Below are positions 15,774 through 23,931 of a DNA stretch of 64,000 nt, piece after piece (within the stretch, counting starts at the first letter, position 1; every line of letters starts with the position of its first letter). The stretch lies in NCBI RefSeq assembly GCF_040105385.1, contig NZ_JBEDNQ010000004.1, positions 186,001-250,000 on the forward strand, written 5' to 3'. A model generated the notes under the pieces. That model was given only the letters and a program-made list of their open reading frames with translations. It was not told the origin of the DNA and searched no databases. Position numbers and translations under genes: made by a program. This DNA is from Pseudonocardia nematodicida. Its GTDB lineage: Bacteria > Actinomycetota > Actinomycetes > Mycobacteriales > Pseudonocardiaceae.

Positions 15774-16361
15774 TCAGGCCCCGGCCAGGTCCGTCCGGGA
15801 CGCGATGCCCGGGTAGTCGAGGACGAACCCGTCGGCGTCGACGGTCATCTCGGCGGTGAAGTCCCCCGCGGCGAAGCCCACCAGGGCGGACTCGGTGTCC
15901 GACACGGGCTTCACCGTGCGGTAGGTCTGCTCGACCGCCGTCACCCGCAGTGTCGGCAGGTCCACGAACACCATCGGCAGCACGTGCTCGGCCGGCTCCC
16001 GGTGCAGCCCGAGGCGGCGGATCGGGAGCGCGTTGAAGACCGGGCTGAACGCCAGGTCGACGTCGCGCGCCCCGCCGAACGCGCCGCGGGTACCGCCGGC
16101 GCCCTCGTCGACCAGCCAGACGCCGTCCCGGCTGCGGGACAGCGTCAGCTGCGCCTCGCCGTCGGCCGTCGCCACGTCCACGGCCAACCGGGACAGCGCG
16201 CCGTCGCCGCCCACCACCAGCCGGTAGGACGCGGTCAGCACACCCCGCCCGGTGCCGCGGATCATCCGCCCGACGGCGCGGAACCCGCCGCCGGACAGGG
16301 TGATGCGGGCCGACTCGAGCCCCGCCCCGCCGGGCGCGCGCCAGCTGAGCATGACCGCCAT
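15774..16361 (-). CDS. Putative glycolipid-binding family protein (DUF1089-like)
   Basis: 195 aa. It resembles the actinobacterial putative glycolipid-binding family: LSWRAPGGAGLESARI at the N-terminus, SYRLVVGGDG, FSPVFNALPIRRLGL in the middle and VDADGFVLDYPGIA at the end. There is no signal peptide. The function of the family is not established. The start ATG follows GGAGGTGGAAGC and is preferred to 16391. It converges on tyrA with 5 bp between stops, leaving little room for a terminator. Confidence 0.75.
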   Translation of the reverse strand: MAVMLSWRAPGGAGLESARITLSGGGFRAVGRMIRGTGRGVLTASYRLVVGGDGALSRLAVDVATADGEAQLTLSRSRDGVWLVDEGAGGTRGAFGGARDVDLAFSPVFNALPIRRLGLHREPAEHVLPMVFVDLPTLRVTAVEQTYRTVKPVSDTESALVGFAAGDFTAEMTVDADGFVLDYPGIASRTDLAGA

Positions 16362-16448
16362 GCTTCCACCTCCACCGTGGAGATCGATCACGGAAGGATC
16401 GGACGTATCGGCCGGGAGCCTACGTCCCTCGAAAGAGTGATGATCGTG

Positions 16449-17390
16449 TCATCCCTCGGGTTCACGGCGGACGTCGGCCGGTTCGACATCGTCACGCACC
16501 CCGCGGAACACCGGCTGGCGCAGCCGCGCGGCCGCCGTCCACCCCAGGTGTGCGACCTCGACGACGACCGCCGGGACGCACCAGCGTGCACCGGCGGTGT
16601 CCTCCCGCGGCAGCGCTGCCGCGAAGGGTGCGGACTCGGCCGCGAGCGGGCCGAGACGGTCCCGCAGGACCTGCTGCACGGCCTCGCCGGCGAGACCGGA
16701 CCCCACCCGTCCGGCGAACTCCAGACCGTCCGGACCGGGGACGCCCAGCAGCAGCGCCCCGATCCGGGTCGTCGAGCTCCTCTCGGGTCTCCACCCGCCG
16801 ACCACGCAGCTCTGCGAGTGCCGGTGGGTCACCTTGACCCAGTCCGGGCTGCGCCGCCCGGGCCGGTACGACGACGTCTCGCGCTTCGCGACGACGCCCT
16901 CCATCCCGCGCTCGGCGGTGACGGCCAGCAGCGCGGCACCGTCCGGGTAGCGCGGTGAGACCTCGACGTGGTCGACCCCGCCGAGGTCCAGCCGCTCCAG
17001 CGTGGCACGGCGCTCCGACAGCGGCCGGTCCAGCAGCGACACCCCGTAGAGCCGCAGCACGTCGAACACCATGTACACGACCGGGCGACGCAGCGCCGCG
17101 GCCGTCCCGACCACGCCCTGCATCCGGTGCGCCAGCGCCGCGAAGCTGGGGACGCCGCCGTCGAGCAGCACGATCTCGCCGTCCAGCAGGACGTCCGGGG
17201 CCAGGCCGGTGATGCCGGTGAGCTCGGGGAAGTTCGCGGTGACGTCCCGTCCGGAACGGGTGTGCAGCCGTAGTACCGGCTCGTCGTCCCCGGTGGTCGA
17301 TGCCAGCACGCGCATGCCGTCCCACTTCACCTCGAACGACCAACCGGGCCCGGTCGGGAGCGGTCCGGGGGTGGCGAGCATGGGCAACAC
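16449..17390 (-). CDS. ATP-dependent DNA ligase, stand-alone LigC/LigD-ligase type
   Basis: 313 aa covalent nucleotidyltransferase. The adenylation motif is EVKWDGMR (Lys22 accepts AMP). Motif III is YMVFDVLRL, motif IV is GMEGVVAK and motif V is DWVKVT. A C-terminal OB-fold follows from about residue 205. There is no polymerase or 3'-phosphoesterase domain, unlike full LigD. Divergent from ku across 77 bp, which places it in non-homologous end joining or short-patch repair. The GTG start at 17390 is tentative; ATG at 17381 is also possible. Confidence 0.92.
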   Translation of the reverse strand: MLPMLATPGPLPTGPGWSFEVKWDGMRVLASTTGDDEPVLRLHTRSGRDVTANFPELTGITGLAPDVLLDGEIVLLDGGVPSFAALAHRMQGVVGTAAALRRPVVYMVFDVLRLYGVSLLDRPLSERRATLERLDLGGVDHVEVSPRYPDGAALLAVTAERGMEGVVAKRETSSYRPGRRSPDWVKVTHRHSQSCVVGGWRPERSSTTRIGALLLGVPGPDGLEFAGRVGSGLAGEAVQQVLRDRLGPLAAESAPFAAALPREDTAGARWCVPAVVVEVAHLGWTAAARLRQPVFRGVRDDVEPADVRREPEG

Positions 17391-17467
17391 ACCGTCATGC
17401 TGTCACCGAACGCCCGGCGTGCCACGCGGAGAAGCGTCGTGGCCCAGCGGGGCAGGCGGGGGGCATC

Positions 17468-18580
17468 GTGCGGGCGATCTGGAGCGGGGCCGTGTCGTTC
17501 GGTCTGGTCAGCGTCCCGATCAAGGTCTACTCGGCGACGACCAACCACGACGTCAGGTTCCACCAGGTGCACAGCGCCGACGGCGGCCGGATCCGCTACA
17601 AGCGGACCTGCGAGGTGTGCGGCGAGGAGGTGGCCTACGCCGACATCGCGAAGGGCTTCGACACCCCCGACGGCGAGCTGATCACCCTCGACGAGAACGA
17701 TCTCGCGTCGCTCCCGGTGTCCACCGGGCACGAGATCGACGTGATCGAGTTCGTGCCGAACGAGCAGATCGACCCGATGCTGTTCGACAAGAGCTACTAC
17801 CTGGAGCCGGAGACGAAGGCCGCCAAGCCCTACGCGCTGCTGCGCGAGGCGCTGAACGAGACCGACCGGACCGCCGTGGTGAAGGTGGCGCTGCGCCAGC
17901 GCGAGACCCTCGCTCTGCTCCGGGTGCGCGGCAAGGCGATCGTGCTGCAGACGCTGATCTGGCAGGACGAGATCCGGGAGCCGGACTTCGACATCCTCTC
18001 CGGCGACGTCGATCTCAAGCCGCAGGAGCTGAAGATGGCGTCCTCGCTGGTCGAGAGCATGGGCGCGGACTTCGACCCCGGTGAGTTCCACGACGAGTAC
18101 CGGGACGCGATGGTCGACCTCATCGAGGCCAAGCGGTCCGACGGCGACGCCCGGCCGGCGCCGGCCGCGGAGAAGTCCGAGGACGGGGCCGACTCGATGA
18201 GCGACCTGCTGGCCGCGCTGGAGGCCAGTGTGGACGCCGCGCGATCCTCGTCGGGGTCCTCGTCGTCGGGGTCCTCGTCGAAGTCGGCGTCCGGATCGAC
18301 GGACACGTCGGACTCCGGGTCGACGAGCGCGTCCCGGAGCCGGTCGAAGGCCGCGTCGGGGTCCGGGTCGGGGTCGGGCACGAAGTCCGGCTCGGGGTCG
18401 AGGTCCGGCTCGGCGTCCCGGTCCGGCACCGCGTCGAAGTCCGGATCGTCGTCCGGCTCCGGTGGCCGTTCGCGCACCCGGAAGTCCTCGTCGGAGGAGT
18501 CGGAGGACACCGGGACCGCGGCGACCGGGACCGAGGGGACCTCCACCACCCGGCGCCGGTCCTCCCGGAAGTCCGCCTGA
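17468..18580 (+). CDS. ku: Non-homologous end-joining protein Ku with long Ser/Gly/Lys-rich tail
   Basis: 370 aa. Residues 1-225 are the bacterial Ku core (VRAIWSGAVSFGLVSVPIKV start, RTCEVCGEEV, SYYLEP, LRQRETLALLR, WQDEIREP). Homodimers ring broken DNA ends and recruit the ligase. Residues 226-258 give the minimal C-terminal region (MSDLLAALEAS). Residues 259-370 are an unusual low-complexity tail of Ser, Gly, Thr with spaced Lys/Arg, ending RRRSSRKSA. Bacterial Ku tails are usually Lys-rich and bind DNA, so this one may do so more weakly or be phosphorylated. GTG start, divergent from the ligase gene. Confidence 0.95.
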   Translation: MRAIWSGAVSFGLVSVPIKVYSATTNHDVRFHQVHSADGGRIRYKRTCEVCGEEVAYADIAKGFDTPDGELITLDENDLASLPVSTGHEIDVIEFVPNEQIDPMLFDKSYYLEPETKAAKPYALLREALNETDRTAVVKVALRQRETLALLRVRGKAIVLQTLIWQDEIREPDFDILSGDVDLKPQELKMASSLVESMGADFDPGEFHDEYRDAMVDLIEAKRSDGDARPAPAAEKSEDGADSMSDLLAALEASVDAARSSSGSSSSGSSSKSASGSTDTSDSGSTSASRSRSKAASGSGSGSGTKSGSGSRSGSASRSGTASKSGSSSGSGGRSRTRKSSSEESEDTGTAATGTEGTSTTRRRSSRKSA

Positions 18581-18604
18581 CCCGATCGTTCGTGGGAAGC
18601 CGGA

Positions 18605-18636
18605 ACGGGCCGGGCCCCGGGAGACCCCGGGCCCGT
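18605..18636. terminator. GC-rich hairpin between convergent ku and LCP genes
   Basis: ACGGGCC (18605-18611) pairs with GGCCCGT (18630-18636), and G/C runs extend the stem around GAGACC. It fills the short gap between the stops of the convergent genes and would serve both directions. No T-run follows. Confidence 0.55.
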
Positions 18637-19958
18637 CAGGGACCGAAGCTCGACTCCGGCGGACGCTCGTCGTTCTGCAACGCCCCGAACAGCGCCTGGG
18701 CCCGCTCCCGGTCCCAGCGCAGGCTCGATCCCGAACTGCCGCCGATCGGGACGGTCGTCTGGACCCCGTCGCTGCCCGACGCCCCGCGCATCGCCCAGCC
18801 CAGCCCGGCCAGGTGCCAGATGTGGTCCGAGTCGTCGACGGTGATCGTGTCGGTGACCGCGGAGGCCAGCGGCACCGTGCGGAACGGGTTGATCAGCGTG
18901 AGCGGGCTGGTGGCCTTGCCCAGCAGCGCGGACAGGAACTCGCGCTGGCGCTGGACCCGGTCGAAGTCCGATCCGGGGGTGGCCCGGGTACGGACGTAGG
19001 CCAGCGCGTTCTGGCCGTCCAGGTCCTGGCAACCGGCCTGGACGTCGAGCCCGGCCAGCGGGTCGTTCATCGCCTCCGGGATGCACATCTCGACGCCGCC
19101 GACCGCGTCGACGGCGCCGACGAAACCGCCGAAGCCGACCTCGACGTAGTGGTCGATCCGCAGCCCGGTCGCGTCCTCGACGGTCTGCACCAGCAGCGGC
19201 GCCCCGCCGAACGCGAACGCGGCGTTGATCTTGTTGTTGCCGTGACCCGGGATCGGGACGAGCGAGTCGCGCGGGAGCGAGATCAGCACGTCGCCGGAGC
19301 GCCCGCTGTGCAGCAGCATGATCGTGTCGGTGCGCTGCCCGGCGGCATCGCCGGTGGCGAGGCGGTCCTCGTCCTCGGCGGACAGTCCCTCCCGGCTGTC
19401 CGAGCCGACGATCAGGTAGTTCGTCCCCGCCGAGGTCGCCGCGCTGTCCGCGGGCAGCGCCTCCACCCGGGTCATGTTGCGGTCCAGGTAGATCCCGAAC
19501 CCGAGGATCGCGACCACCAGCACGATCGGCACGAGCTTCCAGCGCCCGCGCATCGCGCGTCGCACGCGGTGCCAGTCCGGCAGCGTCGGGCCCTTGGTGA
19601 TCCGGCCGTCCCGGGGTGCCTGCGACGCCGGGTGCACCGGCGGCGCTCCCCCCGCGCCGGCCGGGCGCGGCATCGCCGATCCGGCCGGGGGCACGGCGTT
19701 GCGCGGCGGCGGGTTCCCGGCGCGTCCGGGCGGCGGCCGGCGCAGCGCACCACGCCCCTGCTGCGGGGGCGCCGGCGGCGGGGCCTGCCCGGGCGGCCGG
19801 CGGGGGGCCGGCGGCTGCTGGGGCGGCGACGGCGGCGGCATCGGCCGCCCACCGCGTCCGGGGAGCGGTCCGGGGCCACGCGGGGGCTGCTGCCCCGGGC
19901 CACCGCCACGCGGCGGGGGACCACCACGCGGGGGCGGCCCGCGGAAGTCTCCGGCCAC
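18636..19958 (-). CDS. LytR-CpsA-Psr (LCP) family cell-wall ligase
   Basis: About 440 aa. Residues 1-125 form a Pro/Gly/Arg-rich cytoplasmic region, one membrane span lies at about 141-158 (KLVPIVLVVAILGFGIYL), and the LCP domain is outside. LCP marks are GTNYLIVGSDSREG, RTDTIMLLH, SLPRDSLVPIPG and KINAAFAFGG, with DFDRVQRQREFL near the end. Such proteins transfer lipid-linked glycopolymers (arabinogalactan, teichoic-type acids) to peptidoglycan. The start is uncertain because of the repetitive N-terminus; GTG at 19958 has GGTGGACCA upstream, and the frame is open to 20078. Confidence 0.9.
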   Translation of the reverse strand: MAGDFRGPPPRGGPPPRGGGPGQQPPRGPGPLPGRGGRPMPPPSPPQQPPAPRRPPGQAPPPAPPQQGRGALRRPPPGRAGNPPPRNAVPPAGSAMPRPAGAGGAPPVHPASQAPRDGRITKGPTLPDWHRVRRAMRGRWKLVPIVLVVAILGFGIYLDRNMTRVEALPADSAATSAGTNYLIVGSDSREGLSAEDEDRLATGDAAGQRTDTIMLLHSGRSGDVLISLPRDSLVPIPGHGNNKINAAFAFGGAPLLVQTVEDATGLRIDHYVEVGFGGFVGAVDAVGGVEMCIPEAMNDPLAGLDVQAGCQDLDGQNALAYVRTRATPGSDFDRVQRQREFLSALLGKATSPLTLINPFRTVPLASAVTDTITVDDSDHIWHLAGLGWAMRGASGSDGVQTTVPIGGSSGSSLRWDRERAQALFGALQNDERPPESSFGP

Positions 19959-20128
19959 TGGTCCACCGTCCCCACCGGCCCCTCGGGGTGCGGGGCCCTG
20001 CCGCTGACCATACTGCGACCCGCCACGCGGACAGCGGATCCCGCCCCGTCGTCGCCGACCGCATCCACCCGGCGACACCCCGTCACGGCGGGATCACCGG
20101 CTCCGGTGGTCAGGGCAGGATCCCCACC

Positions 20129-20902
20129 GTGGACCTCTCCGCGGTGCCCCTGCTCGAGGACGATCTCGGCGCCGAGGGGGTGATCCGCGCCGAGGCCGTC
20201 GTGCCGCACCCGGCGGACATGCCCACCGCGGCGGTCTTCTGCTGGTTCCCCGAGGTGGTCGACGGCCTCGGGGACGACACGGTCACCGTGCTGCGGACCG
20301 AGCTGGGCCGGACCCCGATCCGCCGGGTGCCCGGTCCGGCCGGGCGCCCGGTCGCGGTGCTGCACCCCGGCGTCGGCGCCCCGCTCGCGGCGATGTTCCT
20401 GGAGAGCGTCGCGGCGATGGGGGTGCGGACGGTCGTCGGCGTCGGCGGGGCCGGGGCGCTGCGGCACGAGCTCACCCTCGGGCACGCCGTCGTCCTGGGT
20501 GACGCGCTGCGCGACGAGGGGACCTCACTGCACTACCTGCCGCCGTCGCGGACGGTGGACGCCGACCCGCAGGGCGTGGACGTCCTGTCCGGGGTGCTGG
20601 ACCGGGCGGGGCTCCCGTGGGTCGTCGGGCGCTGCTGGACCACCGACGCGGTCTTCCGGGAGACGCCGGAGCGGGTCGCGCGCCGGAGGGCGGAGGGCTG
20701 CGCCGTCGTCGACATGGAGGCCTCGGCGGCGGTCGCGGTCGCCCGGCGGACCAACCTCCGGTTCGGCCAGGTGTTCCTGGCCGCCGACTCGCTGGCCGGT
20801 CCGGAGTGGGAGCACCGCGGCTGGACGACGGCCCGCGAGGCCCGGGCCGGCCTGTTCGGCATCGCCCTGGCCGCCGCCGAGGAGTGGGACGCCCGGGCAT
20901 GA
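20129..20902 (+). CDS. Nucleoside phosphorylase-superfamily protein (PNP/UDP type)
   Basis: 257 aa. Features of the PNP_UDP_1 superfamily: VAVLHPGVGAPLAAMFLES, VVGVGGAGALRHEL, and the C-terminal VVDMEASAAVAVARR motif with Met-Glu that holds ribose. It would cleave a nucleoside or related N-riboside, perhaps a purine or uridine. The substrate is not readable. GTG start with a modest AGGA upstream. It is followed 42 nt later by the epimerase gene, on the same strand, and may or may not belong to that run. Confidence 0.82.
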   Translation: MDLSAVPLLEDDLGAEGVIRAEAVVPHPADMPTAAVFCWFPEVVDGLGDDTVTVLRTELGRTPIRRVPGPAGRPVAVLHPGVGAPLAAMFLESVAAMGVRTVVGVGGAGALRHELTLGHAVVLGDALRDEGTSLHYLPPSRTVDADPQGVDVLSGVLDRAGLPWVVGRCWTTDAVFRETPERVARRRAEGCAVVDMEASAAVAVARRTNLRFGQVFLAADSLAGPEWEHRGWTTAREARAGLFGIALAAAEEWDARA

Positions 20903-20944
20903 TCCACCGGGCGGCGGGGCGCGGGCGGCAATACGGTCGGGCCG

Positions 20945-22006
20945 ATGCGCGTCCTCGTCACCGGCGGAGCCGGCTTCATCGGGTCCCATGTGGCCGACCG
21001 GCTGGTCGCCGACGGCCATGACGTCGTCCTGCTCGACGCGCTGCTCCCCCAGGCGCACGGGCCGGGCGCCGCACCGGAGAGCCCGCACGAGCTGGTCGTC
21101 GGCGACGTCCGGGACACCGGCCTGCTCGCCCGGCTGCTGTCCGGTGTGGACGCCGTCAGTCACCAGGCGGCGATGGTCGGGCACGGCGTCGACCCGTCCG
21201 ACGCGCCGGACTACGCGGCGCACAACGACCTCGGCACCGCGGTCCTGCTCGCGGCGATGCACGCCGCCGGGGTGCGACGGCTGGTCCTGGCCGGGTCGAT
21301 GGTCGTCTACGGCGAGGGGCGCTACGACTGCCCCTCCCACGGAGTCGTCCGTCCCGGGCCGCGCGCCGCGGACGATCTCGCCGCCGGGCGCTACGAGCCG
21401 CGCTGCCCGGAGTGCGGCGCGGACCTGGTGCCCGGGCTCGTGCCGGAGACCGCCCCCGTCGACCCGCGCAGCACCTACGCGGCCACCAAGCTCGCCCAGG
21501 AGCACCTGGCGAGCGCGTGGGCCCGGCAGACCGGCGGGACCGTCTGGTCGCTGCGCTACCACAACGTCTACGGCCCGCGGATGCCCTGCGACACCCCCTA
21601 CGCCGGCGTCGCGTCGATCTTCCGGTCCGCGCTGGAACGCGGCGAGGCCCCGCGGGTGATGGAGGACGGCCGGCAGCGTCGCGACTTCGTGCACGTCACC
21701 GACGTCGCCGAGGCGAACGCGGCCGCGCTGACGGCCGACCCGGAGCCGTCCGGGTTCGGTGCCGCGAACGTGTGCTCCGGCGAGCCGCACACGATCGGCG
21801 ACCTGGCGGCCGAGCTCGCCCGGGCCACCGGCGGCCCGGAGCCGCGGGTGGTCGGCGGGGCGCGGCCGGGCGACGTGCGGCACGTCGTCGCCGACCCGGC
21901 GTACGCGACCCGGCGGCTGGGTTTCACCGCCCGCACCCGGTTCGCCGACGGCGTCGCCGCGTTCGCGACCGACCCGCTGCGGCCGGCGGTCGGAGTGCGG
22001 GGCTGA
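20945..22006 (+). CDS. NAD-dependent nucleotide-sugar epimerase/dehydratase (extended SDR)
   Basis: 353 aa. NAD motif VTGGAGFIGSHVADRL at the N-terminus; catalytic SxnYxxxK as SMVVYGEG for Ser and STYAATK for Tyr/Lys; then RYHNVYGPRMP and RDFVHVTDVA. An insert at about residues 145-175 contains a Cys-rich knuckle, RCPECGADLVPG, uncommon in the family. It probably converts an NDP-hexose. First gene of a run with a GT2 glycosyltransferase and a DUF2064 protein, 2 nt from the next gene, so a sugar-decoration pathway is likely. Confidence 0.88.
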   Translation: MRVLVTGGAGFIGSHVADRLVADGHDVVLLDALLPQAHGPGAAPESPHELVVGDVRDTGLLARLLSGVDAVSHQAAMVGHGVDPSDAPDYAAHNDLGTAVLLAAMHAAGVRRLVLAGSMVVYGEGRYDCPSHGVVRPGPRAADDLAAGRYEPRCPECGADLVPGLVPETAPVDPRSTYAATKLAQEHLASAWARQTGGTVWSLRYHNVYGPRMPCDTPYAGVASIFRSALERGEAPRVMEDGRQRRDFVHVTDVAEANAAALTADPEPSGFGAANVCSGEPHTIGDLAAELARATGGPEPRVVGGARPGDVRHVVADPAYATRRLGFTARTRFADGVAAFATDPLRPAVGVRG

Positions 22007-22008
22007 CG

Positions 22009-22698
22009 GTGTCGCCCGAACCGTCGCGGGACGCCGACCGAACACAGGACATGCAGCCGGAGATCGTGCTCCCGTGCCTCGACGAGGCGGACGCGTTGCC
22101 GCACGTCCTGGCGCGGATGCCCGCGGGGTGGCCGGTGATCGTCGTCGACAACGGGTCGACCGACCGCACCGCCGAGGTCGCGCGCGAGTTCGGGGCCAGG
22201 GTCGTGCACGAGCCGCGGCGGGGGTACGGCGCCGCGGTGCACGCGGGGCTGGAGGCCGCGACCGGCGAGCTCGTCGCGTTCCTCGACGGGGACGGGTCCC
22301 TGGACCCGGACGTGCTGCCCGCGATGGCCGCCGCCGTCGCGTCCGGGCGGGCCGACCTGGCCGTCGGGCGCCGGGTCCCCGACTCGGCCGGGGTGTGGCC
22401 GTGGCACGCGCGGGCCGCGAACACGGTGATCGCGACGATGCTGCGCGCCCGCGGGGTCGGAGTGCACGACATCGCGCCGATCCGGGTCGCCCGCCGCCGG
22501 GACCTGCTCCACCTGGGGGTCACCGACCGCGCGTTCGGCTACCCGCTGGAGCTCCTGCTGCGCGCCGGGCGGGCCGGCTGGCGGATCGACGAGGTCCCGG
22601 TCGCCTACGCCCGCCGCGCCGGCGGGCGGTCGAAGGTGTCCGGGTCGGTGTCGGGCACCGTCCGGGCCGGCCGGGACATGATCAGGCTGCTGCGATGA
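22009..22698 (+). CDS. Family 2 glycosyltransferase
   Basis: 229 aa GT-A fold enzyme: PEIVLPCLDEADALP at the start, VIVVDNGSTDRT for the nucleotide, FLDGDGSLDPD for the metal DxD, and a C-terminal FGYPLELLLRAGRAGW stretch. It resembles dolichyl-phosphate-mannose-synthase-like GT2 proteins without membrane segments. GTG at 22009 gives near-coupling to the epimerase stop; ATG at 22051 is an alternative start. It ends in an ATGA overlap with the DUF2064 gene. Confidence 0.85.
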   Translation: MSPEPSRDADRTQDMQPEIVLPCLDEADALPHVLARMPAGWPVIVVDNGSTDRTAEVAREFGARVVHEPRRGYGAAVHAGLEAATGELVAFLDGDGSLDPDVLPAMAAAVASGRADLAVGRRVPDSAGVWPWHARAANTVIATMLRARGVGVHDIAPIRVARRRDLLHLGVTDRAFGYPLELLLRAGRAGWRIDEVPVAYARRAGGRSKVSGSVSGTVRAGRDMIRLLR

Positions 22699-23396
22699 CC
22701 GGCGAGGTCACGACCGTCGTGCTGGCCAAGGCCCCGGTTCCCGGACGGGCGAAGACCCGGCTGTGCCCGCCCGCGACCCCGGAGCAGGCCGCCGCGCTCG
22801 CGTCCGCGTTGCTGCTGGACACCCTGGACGCGGCGACCGCCGTCCCCGGCGGCACGGTCGTGGCGCTGACCGGCGACCTCGCCGACGCCGTCGGGTCCGC
22901 CGAGCTGACCGCCCGGCTGGCCGGCGTCGACGTCGTCGCGCAGCGCGGCGACGGCCTGGCCGCCCGGATCGCCGCGGCCCACGCCGACGCCGCGGCCCTG
23001 CACCCGGGACGCCCGACCCAGCAGATCGGCATGGACACCCCGCAGGCCGGCCCCGCGGTGCTCGCCCGGTGCGCCGACCGGCTCGCCGACCCCGGGGTGG
23101 ACGCCGTGCTCGGCCCCGCCACGGACGGCGGCTGGTGGGTGCTGGGCCTGCGTGACCCGTCCGCCGCGAGCGCACTGGCCGGGGTCCCGATGTCGTGCGA
23201 GGACACCGGCGAGCGGACCCTGGCGGCCCTCTGGGCGGCCGGGCTGCGCGTCGCCCCGGCGCAGACGCTGACCGATGTGGACACCGCCGCCGACGCGCTG
23301 GCCGTCGCCCGCGAGGTACCCGGCAGCCGGTTCGCCGCGTGCGTCGCGGCCCTCGCCGGGACGCTCGCGGCCGGGGTCAGCGGGGTGGCCGGATGA
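22695..23396 (+). CDS. DUF2064 / TIGR04282 glycosyltransferase-like protein
   Basis: 233 aa. The N-terminus VVLAKAPVPGRAKTRL is the family hallmark, a nucleotide-binding loop like that of nucleotidyltransferases such as CofC/MobA. QQIGMDTPQAGP and LGPATDGGWWVLGLR follow. It is translationally coupled to the GT2 gene (ATGA). The activity is unproven; it may activate a small metabolite with a nucleotide to feed the neighbouring GT2 enzyme. The pairing of GT2 with DUF2064 is common in actinobacteria. Confidence 0.85.
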   Translation: MTGEVTTVVLAKAPVPGRAKTRLCPPATPEQAAALASALLLDTLDAATAVPGGTVVALTGDLADAVGSAELTARLAGVDVVAQRGDGLAARIAAAHADAAALHPGRPTQQIGMDTPQAGPAVLARCADRLADPGVDAVLGPATDGGWWVLGLRDPSAASALAGVPMSCEDTGERTLAALWAAGLRVAPAQTLTDVDTAADALAVAREVPGSRFAACVAALAGTLAAGVSGVAG

Positions 23397-23438
23397 GCCG
23401 GGCGCACGCCGACGATCTTCGGGTGCAGGATGTCCCGC

Positions 23439-23792
23439 ATGGACGGACCGGTCTTCGACAGGCGCGACCAGCTCGACACGGTCGCGGCCGGGCTGCTGGA
23501 CGGTGAGCGGATCATCGCGGTCTACGACACGCCCGGCGCGACCGGATTCCTGGGCCTGACCGATCGCCGGGTGGTGCTGCAGGACGCCGGCGAGCGGACC
23601 GCGCTGACCTCGGTGCCGTACTCGCGACTCGGCTCGGTCTCGCTGGTCGACGACCGCCCGGCCGCGGGCCGCCGGCCGGTCGCGAGCCATGTCGCGATCA
23701 CCGCCGGCGGGCGGACCTGGGAGGTCGGCCTGCGCGGCGACGACGAGGCGAGGCACGCGCACGACGTGATCCTCTGGCACCTGACCCGGTAG
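23439..23792 (+). CDS. PH-like domain protein, unknown function
   Basis: 117 aa, no signal peptide or membrane segment. ERIIAVYDTPGATGFLGLTDRRVVLQD and PYSRLGSVSLVDD (shown in part) resemble bacterial PH-domain folds built on beta strands, ending in an amphipathic helix EARHAHDVILWHLTR. AGGA lies 8 nt before the ATG at 23439, which is preferred over 23430. It follows the DUF2064 gene by 42 nt. The role is unknown; some bacterial PH proteins act at the membrane or in stress responses. Confidence 0.7.
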   Translation: MDGPVFDRRDQLDTVAAGLLDGERIIAVYDTPGATGFLGLTDRRVVLQDAGERTALTSVPYSRLGSVSLVDDRPAAGRRPVASHVAITAGGRTWEVGLRGDDEARHAHDVILWHLTR

Positions 23793-23931
23793 CCGGGGGG
23801 TCAGGCGTCGCGCAGGGCGGCCAGGAACGGTAGCCGCCGCGCTCCCGGCCATCCTCCGGCCGCGGGGGCGTGTCGTGACCGGCGGCACGCTCCCCGGCAG
23901 GCACCCCGGCCGGGTTGCGACACTGGGCGTC

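Noticed and set aside
17830..20064. Long minus-strand frame with an Asp/Glu/Pro-rich stretch opposite the Ku tail
   Set aside because: The acidic composition is simply the complement of the Ku Ser/Gly tail codons; the frame then runs out of register with the LCP gene.
20129..20902. Nucleoside-phosphorylase-like gene as a confirmed part of the epimerase/GT2 operon
   Set aside because: The 42-bp gap and unrelated chemistry leave this unproven, so it was not merged with that cassette.
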